Assembly (NCBI GenBank): GCA_902472795.1
Contig: CABROZ010000013.1
Span: 1-31,486 of the forward strand
DNA from: an uncultured Bacteroides sp.
GTDB taxonomy: Bacteria; Bacteroidota; Bacteroidia; Bacteroidales; Bacteroidaceae
Length of the DNA: 31,486 bases
Reading direction: 5' to 3'
The position numbers were made by a program, and so were the translations under genes. Below, in pieces: positions 1 through 8,226 of the stretch. Every line of letters starts with the position of its first letter. Positions within the stretch are counted from its first letter, which is position 1. The notes beneath the pieces are model-generated. The model saw only the letters and a program-made list of their open reading frames with translations, made no database searches and was not told the DNA's origin.

Positions 1-7
1 GAGCGAC

Positions 8-57
8 ACTTGCACGGCTCACAAGCCACACTTGTGTGGCTTGTGAGCCGTACAAGT
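8..57. repeat. Long near-perfect hairpin upstream of ruvB
   Basis: Positions 8-31 and 34-57 are reverse complements over 24 bp with one mismatch (C13/A52) and a 2-nt centre. A short T run (TTTTT, about 63-67) follows, so it could end transcription arriving from the left. It could equally be a palindromic repeat. The gene to its left lies outside the window, so the role cannot be settled here. Confidence 0.7.
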
Positions 58-187
58 ATGCCTTTTTGTGAAAAGGGTTCTACTTTCTCGGTTATTCCAA
101 AATTAATTAGTTATTTTGCACATGCCAAGCGCGGTGTGTGCTATCTGTACGCCCGCTGTGCGGAAGGCAGAGAAATGGAAACGGAAA

Positions 188-1228
188 ATGGAACAAGAAA
201 ACTTTGACATACGCAGCCAGCAACTGGCCTCGGGCAAGGAAAAGGACTTTGAGAATGCGCTTCGCCCGCTGGACTTTGAAGACTTCAGCGGGCAGGACAA
301 GGTGGTGGACAACCTGCGCATCTTCGTCAAGGCAGCCCGCCTGCGCGGCGAGGCTCTTGACCACGTCCTGCTTCATGGCCCTCCCGGACTGGGAAAAACG
401 ACACTTTCGAACATCATCGCCAACGAACTGGGCGTGGGCTTCAAGATTACTTCCGGCCCTGTGCTCGACAAGCCGGGCGACCTGGCCGGCATTCTGACCA
501 GTCTGGAGACTAACGACGTGCTTTTCATCGACGAGATACACCGCCTCAGTCCGGTAGTGGAAGAGTACCTTTACTCGGCCATGGAGGATTATCGCATCGA
601 CATCATGATCGACAAGGGTCCTTCGGCACGCAGCATACAGATTGATCTGAATCCCTTTACGCTGGTAGGGGCAACGACGCGCAGCGGTCTGCTGACGGCG
701 CCGCTCCGTGCCCGTTTTGGCATCAACCTGCACCTGGAGTATTACGACGACGACGTGCTGGCCGGCATTATCCGCCGTTCGGCGCAGATTCTGAACGTAC
801 CTTGCTCTACCAGAGCCGCGGCCGAAATCGCATCGCGCAGCCGTGGTACGCCCCGTATCGCTAATGCCCTGTTGCGCCGTGTACGCGACTTTGCCCAGGT
901 GAAAGGATCGGGCAGCATCGACACCGAAATTGCCCAGTTTGCCCTCGAAGCCCTGAACATCGACAAGTACGGGCTCGACGAGATAGACAACAAGATTCTG
1001 ACCACCATCATCGACAAGTTCCGTGGCGGTCCCGTGGGGCTGACTACCATCGCCACCGCATTGGGCGAGGACGCCGGCACCATCGAAGAAGTGTACGAGC
1101 CTTTCCTCATCAAAGAAGGTTTCATCAAGCGCACGCCGCGCGGACGCGAGGTGACGGAGCTGGCATACAAACATTTAGGACGAAGTTTGTATAGCAGCGA
1201 CGGCAGACAGCCGTCTCTGTTTGACTGA
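188..1228 (+). CDS. ruvB: Holliday junction branch-migration helicase RuvB
   Basis: RuvB is the hexameric AAA+ motor that drives Holliday-junction branch migration with RuvA and hands the junction to RuvC during recombinational repair; it acts in the cytoplasm. The 346-residue protein shows the Walker A motif GPPGLGKT (residues 64-71), Walker B with DEIH (115-118), the GATTRSG sensor segment (161-167) and the C-terminal winged-helix region ending near EVTELAYKHLGRS. I chose the ATG at 188 (MEQENFDIRS...) because the family alignment begins there. An in-frame ATG at 116 would add 24 Cys- and basic-rich residues that do not look like RuvB. The upstream region is A-rich without a strong Shine-Dalgarno. 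The next gene starts 27 bp after the stop and may be co-transcribed. Identification is very secure. Confidence 0.97.
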   Translation: MEQENFDIRSQQLASGKEKDFENALRPLDFEDFSGQDKVVDNLRIFVKAARLRGEALDHVLLHGPPGLGKTTLSNIIANELGVGFKITSGPVLDKPGDLAGILTSLETNDVLFIDEIHRLSPVVEEYLYSAMEDYRIDIMIDKGPSARSIQIDLNPFTLVGATTRSGLLTAPLRARFGINLHLEYYDDDVLAGIIRRSAQILNVPCSTRAAAEIASRSRGTPRIANALLRRVRDFAQVKGSGSIDTEIAQFALEALNIDKYGLDEIDNKILTTIIDKFRGGPVGLTTIATALGEDAGTIEEVYEPFLIKEGFIKRTPRGREVTELAYKHLGRSLYSSDGRQPSLFD

Positions 1229-1255
1229 CGGATTGGCTACAGAAAAATTGTAGAG

Positions 1256-1624
1256 ATGGAAGACCGTATGAACAAACCGGAGTGGCTGCATAAGCGACGG
1301 AAGCTTCGCAATGCATTGACACCAGCCGAAGCAACTTTGTGGAGGGTGCTGAAAGAACGGCAGGTCTATGGATTGAAGTTCAGGCGGCAACATAGTGTAG
1401 GACCTTATATCCTTGATTTTTATTGTCCGGCATTGAAGCTGGCAATAGAATTGGATGGTGAGTCGCACGCAATGCGTGAAGAGTATGATGAGCAGCGAAC
1501 AGATTATCTGTTTCGGGTGGCAGGCATTACGGTACTTCGGTTTGAGAATCGTGTGGTGTTTGAAGACCTCGAACGGATTATTGAAGAAATAGGAGAGAAG
1601 ATAGCTGCCTCCAACACTGAGTGA
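1256..1624 (+). CDS. DUF559 family endonuclease-like protein
   Basis: This 122-residue protein matches the DUF559 family, small proteins with a restriction-endonuclease-like (Vsr/PD-(D/E)XK-type) fold whose cellular role is not established. The family pattern is visible: LTPAEATLWRVLK (about 21-33), KFRRQ and YILDFYC (about 43-61), the acidic core IELDGESH, YDEQRTDYL, and the terminal strand/helix GITVLRFENRVVFEDLE. The acidic residues in ILDFYC and IELDGE are the likely nuclease-type active-site positions. The start may be the ATG at 1256 or the one at 1268 (MNKPEWLHK), which has a purine-rich GGAAGA just upstream. It follows ruvB by 27 bp and is itself followed within 50 bp by a large palindromic element. 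Family assignment is firm; function is unknown. Confidence 0.85.
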   Translation: MEDRMNKPEWLHKRRKLRNALTPAEATLWRVLKERQVYGLKFRRQHSVGPYILDFYCPALKLAIELDGESHAMREEYDEQRTDYLFRVAGITVLRFENRVVFEDLERIIEEIGEKIAASNTE

Positions 1625-1669
1625 GAGAGTAACCGAAGGAATATTTCAGTTCAAGAGTATCCTAAACGG

Positions 1670-1866
1670 TATGTCAAAACAAAGTGATGCTATCTGACTC
1701 CCCTCCTTCTGGAAGGAGGGGTGCCCAAAGGGCGGGGTGGTAGGTGAATGCACCTACGTAAGTATCTGCGTAATCATTCAAAGGTTGGACATGCCTACCA
1801 CCTCCCCCTATCGGGTACTCCTCCTTCCAGAAGGAGGAGAGTTGAAGATACTCTTGTTTTGACATA
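1670..1866. repeat. MITE-like nested palindromic element
   Basis: This element fills most of the 294-bp gap between the DUF559 gene and the flippase. The left arm (1670-1744) and right arm (1794-1866) are imperfect reverse complements over about 73-75 nt, beginning and ending with TATGTCAAAACAA and its complement. Each arm holds its own perfect 10-bp hairpin: CCCCTCCTTC/GAAGGAGGGG (1700-1709/1712-1721) and CTCCTCCTTC/GAAGGAGGAG (1818-1827/1830-1839). Near the centre TGAATG (1745-1750) pairs with CATTCA (1775-1780). No transposase is inside. It could be a non-autonomous mobile element or a repeated extragenic palindrome. Its right end may also supply part of the flippase promoter. Confidence 0.75.
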
Positions 1867-1890
1867 TTCTCCGTGATAAGCTATGTATTG
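1857..1890 (+). promoter_or_regulatory. Possible weak promoter for the flippase gene
   Basis: TTTTG (1857-1861) at the edge of the palindromic element is followed after 20 bp by a poor TAnnTTTG-like match (about 1882-1889), a spacing that fits Bacteroides -33/-7 promoters. The -7 box matches badly, so this is tentative. Confidence 0.25.
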
Positions 1891-1918
1891 AATTGATAAT
1901 GAAGAAAGAATAGAAAGA

Positions 1919-3361
1919 ATGGCAAATTTAAAATCGCTTGCAAAAGACACCGCCATTTACGGACTGAGCAGCATCGTAGGGCGTTTCTTGAATTATCTTC
2001 TGGTACCGGTGTACACGCTTGCCATGTCGGCCGAATCGGGAGGCTACGGAGTGGTGACAAACATCTATGCGTGGGTGGCGTTGGCACTGGTGCTGCTCAC
2101 ATTCGGCATGGAGACGGGATTCTTCCGCTTCGCCAACAACGGCAAGGACGACCCGATGCGCGTCTATTCCACCACCTTGGTGGGAGTAGGCGGGGTAGCG
2201 CTTACATTCCTGGTGCTGGGCTTGTTGTTGCTGCAGCCCATTGCCGGATTGCTGGGCTATGCCGAACATCCCGAATACGTGGGCATGATGATGGCCGTTG
2301 TGGCGATGGACGCATTTCAGAGCATTCCTTTCGCCTATCTTCGCTACAAGAAGCGGCCCATCAAGTTTGCCGCGCTGAAGCTGCTGTTCATCTTCCTGAA
2401 CATTGCGCTCAACCTGGCCTATTACGTGTGGATGAAAGGCAGCGACGTGGGCTATGCCTTCCTGTTCAACCTGATATGTACGTCCACGGTGATGCTTTGC
2501 CTGATTCCCGAACTGCGCGGCTTCGGCTACGTGTTCGACCGTGCCCTGATGCGCCGCATGCTTTCCTACAGCATGCCGCTGCTGGTGCTGGGCATTGCGG
2601 GCATCCTGAACCAGGTGGCCGACAAGATTATCTTTCCCTACGTCTATCCCGACAAGGCCGAGGCCACCGTACAGCTGGGTATTTATGGAGCGGCCAGCAA
2701 GATAGCCATGATTATGGCTATGCTGACACAGGCCTTCCGCTATGCTTACGAGCCGTTCGTCTTCGGCAAGAGCCGTGACAAGGACAACCGTGAGGTCTAT
2801 GCGCAGGCCATGAAGTTCTTCATCATCTTCACCCTGCTGGCTTTCCTCGCCGTGATGTTCTACCTCGACTTACTGAAGTTCATCATCGGTCGCGACTACT
2901 GGGACGGCCTTCGCGTGGTGCCCATTGTGATGGCGGCCGAAATCTTCATGGGCATCTACTTCAACCTTTCTTTCTGGTACAAGCTGATCGACGAGACGCG
3001 CTGGGGAGCCTACTTCTCGCTGGCGGGATGCGCGGTGCTGGTGCTGATGAACGTGCTGCTGATTCCGCGCTTCAGCTACATGGCTTGTGCCTGGGCCGGC
3101 TTTACGGGCTATGGGGTGGCCATGCTGCTGTCGTACTTCGTGGGACAGAAGAAGTACCCCATCCGCTACGACCTGAAGGCGATAGGCGGTTATGTATTGC
3201 TGGCGGCAGTGCTTTACGTGGCGGCGGAATATGTTCCCATTGGTAACGTCTGGCTTCGTCTGGCCTATCGCACCGTGTTGTTGCTGGTGTTTGTGGTCTA
3301 TGTCGTGAAGAAGGATTTGCCCTTGCGGCAGATTCCGGTGCTGAACCGGTTCTTTAAATGA
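1919..3361 (+). CDS. Polysaccharide/oligosaccharide flippase (MOP superfamily, Wzx-like)
   Basis: This 480-residue polytopic inner-membrane protein resembles the polysaccharide-biosynthesis (RfbX/Wzx, MOP exporter) family that flips lipid-linked oligosaccharides to the periplasmic face. The N-terminus (ANLKSLAKDTAIYGLSSIVG) and the early GMETGFFRFAN segment are typical of the Bacteroidales branch. About 12-14 hydrophobic segments are spread along the protein, with a charged loop near residues 280-295 (FGKSRDKDNREVY). The ATG at 1919 follows a GAAAGAA ribosome-binding stretch. The gene stands alone rather than in a capsule or O-antigen cluster, so its lipid-linked substrate cannot be deduced. 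A DUF389 gene follows 63 bp downstream and may share the transcript. The fold class is secure; the specific substrate is unknown. Confidence 0.85.
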   Translation: MANLKSLAKDTAIYGLSSIVGRFLNYLLVPVYTLAMSAESGGYGVVTNIYAWVALALVLLTFGMETGFFRFANNGKDDPMRVYSTTLVGVGGVALTFLVLGLLLLQPIAGLLGYAEHPEYVGMMMAVVAMDAFQSIPFAYLRYKKRPIKFAALKLLFIFLNIALNLAYYVWMKGSDVGYAFLFNLICTSTVMLCLIPELRGFGYVFDRALMRRMLSYSMPLLVLGIAGILNQVADKIIFPYVYPDKAEATVQLGIYGAASKIAMIMAMLTQAFRYAYEPFVFGKSRDKDNREVYAQAMKFFIIFTLLAFLAVMFYLDLLKFIIGRDYWDGLRVVPIVMAAEIFMGIYFNLSFWYKLIDETRWGAYFSLAGCAVLVLMNVLLIPRFSYMACAWAGFTGYGVAMLLSYFVGQKKYPIRYDLKAIGGYVLLAAVLYVAAEYVPIGNVWLRLAYRTVLLLVFVVYVVKKDLPLRQIPVLNRFFK

Positions 3362-3424
3362 GTTTGCAGCCGTCGTTGTGCGGCCGGAAAGAAAATATGG
3401 AAGAAACATTAAAAACAGGAATTT

Positions 3425-4792
3425 ATGGAAACAACCGACCCCCACAGAAACACGTTTGCCATCAGGGCATTCCTGAAGGAGTATCTTGACTTGCGCAAGG
3501 ATAAGGACAACGAGCTCGAAACCGTAGAATCCATCCGCAAGGGGGTGGAGTTCAAAGGGGCGAACCTCTGGATATTGATATTTGCCATTTTCATGGCTTC
3601 GTTGGGACTGAACGTCAATTCTACGGCCGTGATTATCGGTGCCATGCTCATCTCGCCGCTGATGGGGCCTATCATGGGCGTGGGACTGTCGGTGGGACTG
3701 AACGACTTCGAGCTGATGAAGCGTTCGTTGAAGAGCTTCCTCATCACGACAGTGTTCAGCGTGGTGACGGCCACGATTTTCTTTTTGGTCAGCCCGGTGG
3801 CCGAGGGCCAGTCGGAATTGCTGGCGCGTACGTCGCCCACCATTTACGACGTTTTCATCGCGCTGATGGGCGGTCTGGCCGGCGTGGTGGCTCTTTCTAC
3901 CAAGGAGAAGGGCAACGTGATACCGGGTGTGGCCATCGCCACGGCACTGATGCCGCCGCTCTGTACGGCCGGGTACGGCCTGGCTACGGGCAACCTGATT
4001 TATTTTCTGGGCGCTTTCTACCTGTATTTCATCAATTCGGTGTTCATCAGTCTGGCCACGTACGTCGGAGTGCGGGTGATGCACTTCCAGCGCAAGGCTT
4101 TTGTGGACAAGAAGCGCGAGAAGACGGTGCGTAAGTACATCGTCTGCATTGTGGTGCTGACGATGTGTCCGGCGGTCTATCTGACTGTGGACATCATTCA
4201 GGACACCTTCTTCGAGAGCGCAGCCAACAAGTTCATCAACGAGCAGCTGGCCTTCGAGAACACGCAGGTGCTGGACAAGAAGATTGTAAACAAGGGCAAG
4301 GAACGCGAAATCCGGGTTGTGCTGATGGGGCAGGAGGTGCCCGAGGCCTCGATTGCCGTGGCGCGCGGCAAGATGAAGGACTATCAGCTGGACGATACGA
4401 AACTGGTGGTCATGCAGGGCATGAACAACGAGTCGATGGACATTTCCTCCATCCGTGCCATGGTGATGGAGGACTTCTACAAGAACAGCGAACAGCGCCT
4501 GCAGGAGCAGACGCGGAAGATTGCCGAGCTGGAAGGCAACCTGCAGCACTACCGTTCGTTCGATGAATTGGGCAAAAAAATCATTCCCGAACTGAAAGTG
4601 CTTTATCCGTCGGTAGAGTCGGTGGCCCTCTCGCATGCCATCGAGACGACTGTCGATTCGCTGCGGACCGATACGGTGACGCTGGCCGTACTGAAGTTTG
4701 GCAAACATCCCGACGCACGCGAGAAGAACAAAATAGCCGAATGGCTGAAAGCGCGTACCGGCGCCACGAAGCTGAGGCTAATAACCGAATAG
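3425..4792 (+). CDS. DUF389 domain inner-membrane protein
   Basis: This 455-residue protein contains the DUF389 membrane domain. Residues about 45-205 hold several hydrophobic segments with the family signatures NSTAVIIGAMLISPLMGPIMG and VIPGVAIATALMPPLCTAGYG. Another hydrophobic helix sits near 240-260. The C-terminal roughly 190 residues are soluble, with a likely coiled coil (EQRLQEQTRKIAELEGNL) and a final alpha/beta segment. DUF389 proteins are uncharacterised in most bacteria, and transport or membrane sensing has been only a guess. The ATG at 3425 has an upstream ACAGGA. The S46 peptidase gene begins 33 bp after its stop, so the two may be co-transcribed. The membrane topology supports an inner-membrane location; no substrate can be named. 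Confidence 0.85.
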   Translation: METTDPHRNTFAIRAFLKEYLDLRKDKDNELETVESIRKGVEFKGANLWILIFAIFMASLGLNVNSTAVIIGAMLISPLMGPIMGVGLSVGLNDFELMKRSLKSFLITTVFSVVTATIFFLVSPVAEGQSELLARTSPTIYDVFIALMGGLAGVVALSTKEKGNVIPGVAIATALMPPLCTAGYGLATGNLIYFLGAFYLYFINSVFISLATYVGVRVMHFQRKAFVDKKREKTVRKYIVCIVVLTMCPAVYLTVDIIQDTFFESAANKFINEQLAFENTQVLDKKIVNKGKEREIRVVLMGQEVPEASIAVARGKMKDYQLDDTKLVVMQGMNNESMDISSIRAMVMEDFYKNSEQRLQEQTRKIAELEGNLQHYRSFDELGKKIIPELKVLYPSVESVALSHAIETTVDSLRTDTVTLAVLKFGKHPDAREKNKIAEWLKARTGATKLRLITE

Positions 4793-4825
4793 AACGACTA
4801 ACAAAAAAGAGGGAGAAGAAGAGAT

Positions 4826-6958
4826 ATGAAGCTGAGATTGGAATGGATGGCTTTGTGCCTGCTGATGGCACTGACGAGCCGTGCCGACGAAGGCATGTGG
4901 ATGCTGGGCAATCTGAACCGACAGACCCGGCAAACCATGAAGGACCTGGGGCTGGAATTGTCTGCCAGCCGGTTGTATAACCCCCGCAAACCGTCGCTGA
5001 AAGACGCCGTGGTGAGTTTCGGAGGGTTCTGCTCGGGCGTAGTGGTGTCCGAGGACGGGCTGGTGCTGACCAACCATCATTGCGGTTTCAGCAGCGTGCA
5101 GCAGCACTCGTCCGTCGAGCACGACTACCTGAAAGACGGCTTTGTGGCCCGTAACCGCAGCGAGGAACTGCCCAATCCGGAGCTCTACGTCCGCTTCCTG
5201 CTGCGTACCGAAGACGTCACCAAACGCGTGCTGAAGAACGTCACACCCCGCATGACCGAGGCCGAGCGTTCGGCGGTGGTCGATTCGATGATACTGACAA
5301 TCAGTTCGGAAGTCTCGGCCAAGGATTCTACGCTGGTGGGCGTGGTCGATGCCTACTACGGCGGCAACGAATTCTGGCTTTCGGTCTATCGCGACTACAA
5401 CGATGTCCGTCTGGTGTTTGCCCCTCCCTCGTCCATCGGCAAGTTCGGATGGGACAACGACAACTGGATGTGGCCCCGCCACACGGGCGATTTCTGTGTC
5501 TTCCGCATCTATGCCGACAAGGACAACCGCCCCGCCGACTATTCGCCCGACAACGTGCCCTATCATCCGCAATACGTGGCACCCATCTCGCTCGACGGCT
5601 ACAGTGAAGGCTCCTTCTGCATGACGCTGGGCTATCCGGGCAGCACGGAGCGATACCTGTCGTCGTATGGCATCGAGGAGATGGTGCAGACTTCGAACCA
5701 GGCACAGATTGACGTGCGTGGCGTGAAGCAGGCCATCTGGAAGCGCGAAATGGACCGCAGCGATGCCATCCGCATCAAGTATGCTTCGAAGTACGACGAG
5801 AGTTCCAACTACTGGAAGAACAGCATTGGCATGAATCGTGCCGTCCGCAAGCTGAAGGTATTAGAGAAGAAGCGTGCCATGGAGCAGGAACTGCGCCGCT
5901 GGATTCAGCAGACGCCCGACGAGCGGGACGAGCTGCTGCATCTGTTTTCCGACCTGGAACTGGCCTACAAGAGCCGCCGCGAGGTGAACCGGGCGCAGTC
6001 GTACTTTGTGGAAGCCTTTCTGAACGGCCCCGAATTGGTGCAGCAGGCGCTCTCCATCCTGAACTTCGACTTCGAGGGCGAACGCGACGTCGTGGTGGCC
6101 CACCTGCAGGATATTGTGGAAACGTACAAGAATCTGGATGTCGATATCGACAAGGAAGTATTTACGGCCATGCTGAAGGAATACCGCTCGCAGGTCGATT
6201 CCGTTTACCTGCCCGAGGTTTACCACATCATTGCCACGCAATACGGGGGCGATGACCGGGCTTTTGTCGATTCGCTCTATGCCCATACCGAACTGGCCAC
6301 CCCGCGGGGCCTGAAGCGCTTCCTTGAGCGCGACACGACGTATCAGCTGCTCGACGACCCTGCCATCAGTCTGAGCATCGACCTGATCACGAAAGCTTTC
6401 GAACTGAACATGCAGATGCAGGAGCCTTCGGTGCAGATAGATCGAGGCGAACGTCTGCTGAATGCGGCCGTCCGACGCTTCTATGCTTCGCGCAATTTCT
6501 ATCCCGATGCCAACTTCTCCATGCGCCTGAGCTTCGGTACCGTCTGCGGGTATGCGCCTTTCGACGGGGCACACTACAACTACTACACCACTGCCCGTGG
6601 AGTGCTCGAGAAGGTGCGTGCCAACAAGGGCAATCCCGACTTCGAGGTGCAGCCCGAGTTCCTGTCGTTGCTGTCGTCGGGCGACTTCGGCCGATATGCC
6701 GACAAGAACGGCGAAATGAAGGTGTGCTTCATCTCGAACAACGACATCACGGGCGGCAACAGCGGCAGTGCCATGTTCAATGCGCGGGGCGAACTCCTCG
6801 GCTTGGCCTTCGACGGAAACTGGGAAGCCATGAGCAGCGACATCCTGTACGAACCCGATATGCAACGTTGCATCGGGGTGGACATCCGCTACGTGCTGTT
6901 CATCATCGAGAAGTACGGCAAGGCCGGTGAACTGATTCGGGAGCTTAAAATCGGATAA
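4826..6958 (+). CDS. dpp7: S46 family dipeptidyl-peptidase, DPP7-like
   Basis: This 710-residue secreted serine peptidase belongs to family S46, enzymes that remove dipeptides from oligopeptide N-termini in the periplasm of asaccharolytic or proteolytic Bacteroidetes. A signal peptide spans about residues 1-20. The trypsin-like catalytic residues are visible: His85 in TNHHC, Asp222 in HTGDF and Ser646 in GGNSGS. Between them sits the helical cap domain (about 270-560). Eighteen residues after the serine, Gly664 in LAFDGNWE occupies the position that discriminates S1 specificity in this family. Glycine there is typical of DPP7 (hydrophobic P1), whereas arginine marks DPP11 (Asp/Glu P1). Length fits the family (about 710-720). 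The start is supported by a GAGAAGAAGAGAT purine stretch. Family is certain; the DPP7-type specificity is a residue-based inference. Confidence 0.93.
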   Translation: MKLRLEWMALCLLMALTSRADEGMWMLGNLNRQTRQTMKDLGLELSASRLYNPRKPSLKDAVVSFGGFCSGVVVSEDGLVLTNHHCGFSSVQQHSSVEHDYLKDGFVARNRSEELPNPELYVRFLLRTEDVTKRVLKNVTPRMTEAERSAVVDSMILTISSEVSAKDSTLVGVVDAYYGGNEFWLSVYRDYNDVRLVFAPPSSIGKFGWDNDNWMWPRHTGDFCVFRIYADKDNRPADYSPDNVPYHPQYVAPISLDGYSEGSFCMTLGYPGSTERYLSSYGIEEMVQTSNQAQIDVRGVKQAIWKREMDRSDAIRIKYASKYDESSNYWKNSIGMNRAVRKLKVLEKKRAMEQELRRWIQQTPDERDELLHLFSDLELAYKSRREVNRAQSYFVEAFLNGPELVQQALSILNFDFEGERDVVVAHLQDIVETYKNLDVDIDKEVFTAMLKEYRSQVDSVYLPEVYHIIATQYGGDDRAFVDSLYAHTELATPRGLKRFLERDTTYQLLDDPAISLSIDLITKAFELNMQMQEPSVQIDRGERLLNAAVRRFYASRNFYPDANFSMRLSFGTVCGYAPFDGAHYNYYTTARGVLEKVRANKGNPDFEVQPEFLSLLSSGDFGRYADKNGEMKVCFISNNDITGGNSGSAMFNARGELLGLAFDGNWEAMSSDILYEPDMQRCIGVDIRYVLFIIEKYGKAGELIRELKIG

Positions 6959-7033
6959 ATCTTTTGTTTTTGGCGGTCGGACTGCCGGCCTGTCCGTGCC
7001 TTACGGCGGGCGTTGGCGTTGTGTTCCGCCCAC

Positions 7034-7212
7034 TGCACTGTCGTTGTACGCCCGCTGCACTGTCGCTGCACGCCCGTTGCAGTGTTGCTGCACGCAGGTT
7101 GCAGCGTTACTGCAAGCCCGTTGCAGCGTCACTGCACGCCTGTTTGCAGTGTCATTGCACGCCTGTTTGCAGCGCTACTGCAACCTTGTTTGCAGTAATT
7201 CCGCAACAAGTG
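7034..7212. repeat. Tandem array of about eight 22-23 bp units
   Basis: Units start at 7034, 7056, 7078, 7100, 7122, 7145, 7168 and 7191 (the last degenerate). The first four are 22 bp and the next three 23 bp. Most begin TGCAG or TGCAC, then five bases, then CTGCA or a close variant, then a CGCCYGT(T)-like tail. TGCAG-N5-CTGCA is itself a short palindrome, and CTGCA...TGCAG is also palindromic across unit junctions. The array lies between the convergent S46 peptidase and oxyR genes. Units differ from one another, so it is an old array. The whole 6959-7287 gap contains nothing else I can support. Confidence 0.85.
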
Positions 7213-7287
7213 TGCGGCGACATGCCTGCCCGTGTCGGACGGACAGAACAGGGGCTTCGGGAAGATGAAGTGGCTGTGCGCCCGGCG

Positions 7288-8202
7288 TCAGACCACCTGC
7301 TGGGTGGGCAGGGGAGCCAGCATTTCGTGCGGGACGGAGGCTTGTATTTCCTTCACCAAGGCATCGCGCAGCGTGTGGCGGATGAAGTCTTTGCCCGTCA
7401 GCAGGACAATCCGCCGGGCAGGCGTCGGCACGGCGAAGGGGCGCACTAACTGTCGTTGCGCCTCGCTGAGCTGTAACACGGCCAGTTGGGGGATGAAGGT
7501 GGTGCCTTTCCCGCCCTCGACCATGCGCATGAAGGTCTCCATGCTGCCCAGGTGGTAGGCAAGTTGGCTGGCCTGCGCCGCCTTCAGCTGGCAGAAGCGC
7601 ACCAGCTGGTCGCGGAAGCAGTGGCCTTCGTCGAGCAGCCAGAGCTGTTCGCCGGCGAGGTCGGACGTACGTATCAGCGAACGGCCGAAGAGGTTGCTCT
7701 CGCGCGCTACGTAGGCGTAGAACTGTTCGTAGAAGAGGATGGTCTGCTCGTACTCCTCCATGCCAGCCTGATTAGCCACAATGCCTGCGTCGATGCTTCC
7801 CTCGCGCAGGGCGCGCTTGATGTCTTCGGTCTTCATCTCCGTCACCCGTATGTCTAATCCGTCGTACTTCTTCATCAGCTGCGGGAAGAAGCGGGGCAGC
7901 AGGTAGGGGGCAATGGTGGGCAGGATGCCCAGATTGAACGTTCCTGTGAAGGAGCCTTTGGCCTCTTCGACCATCGCTTTGATGCGGGCGGCCTGCGCAA
8001 GCACTTCCCGGGCCTGGGCAAGGATGTGCAGGCCGATGGGAGTGGGGGTTATGGGCTGGCGGCTGCGGGTGTCCAGTTCGTCTTCGAGCTTCTGTATCAT
8101 GGTGCTCAGCGTGGGCTGTGTCACGCGGCAGTGCTCGGCCGCTTTGGCAAAGTGCCGGTACTGCTCTACGGCGAGGATGTATTCTAATTGTTGCAGGGTC
8201 AT
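7288..8202 (-). CDS. oxyR: LysR-family peroxide sensor OxyR
   Basis: This 304-residue LysR-type transcription factor is very likely OxyR, the hydrogen-peroxide sensor that activates catalase, alkyl hydroperoxide reductase and Dps-type genes. The N-terminal winged helix-turn-helix is clear (LQQLEYILAVEQYRHFAKAA, then RVTQPTLSTMIQKLEDEL, residues about 3-45). The decisive feature is LLDEGHCFRDQLVRFC, where Cys195 and Cys204 sit nine residues apart in the same context as the redox pair Cys199/Cys208 of E. coli OxyR. The C-terminal effector domain spans about 88-295. It lies just downstream of the helicase gene on the same strand, only 24 bp away if the helicase is read with its corrected C-terminus, so the two may be co-transcribed. 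The gene faces the tandem array and the S46 peptidase gene. Confidence 0.93.
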   Translation of the reverse strand: MTLQQLEYILAVEQYRHFAKAAEHCRVTQPTLSTMIQKLEDELDTRSRQPITPTPIGLHILAQAREVLAQAARIKAMVEEAKGSFTGTFNLGILPTIAPYLLPRFFPQLMKKYDGLDIRVTEMKTEDIKRALREGSIDAGIVANQAGMEEYEQTILFYEQFYAYVARESNLFGRSLIRTSDLAGEQLWLLDEGHCFRDQLVRFCQLKAAQASQLAYHLGSMETFMRMVEGGKGTTFIPQLAVLQLSEAQRQLVRPFAVPTPARRIVLLTGKDFIRHTLRDALVKEIQASVPHEMLAPLPTQQVV

Positions 8203-8226
8203 GGTATCGGTTGCGGGGGTTGGTTG

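Noticed and set aside
107..1174. Long open frame antisense to ruvB
   Set aside because: It exactly shadows ruvB, has no recognisable domain, and arises from the GC-rich third positions of the real gene.
2870..4708. 612-codon minus-strand open frame spanning the flippase and DUF389 genes
   Set aside because: Composition is His/Gln/Arg-rich, typical of antisense frames. It crosses two well-supported genes and has no family resemblance.
5861..6865. 334-codon frame antisense to the S46 peptidase
   Set aside because: It shadows the peptidase's catalytic half, which is certain, and shows no domain of its own.
7034..7212. CRISPR array
   Set aside because: Units are contiguous and diverged, with no unique spacers between constant repeats, and no cas genes are nearby.
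6964..7449. Open frames through the tandem array on the + strand
   Set aside because: All three + frames are open across the repeat simply because the unit lacks stops. The products are Cys/His/Leu low-complexity strings and one runs antisense into oxyR.
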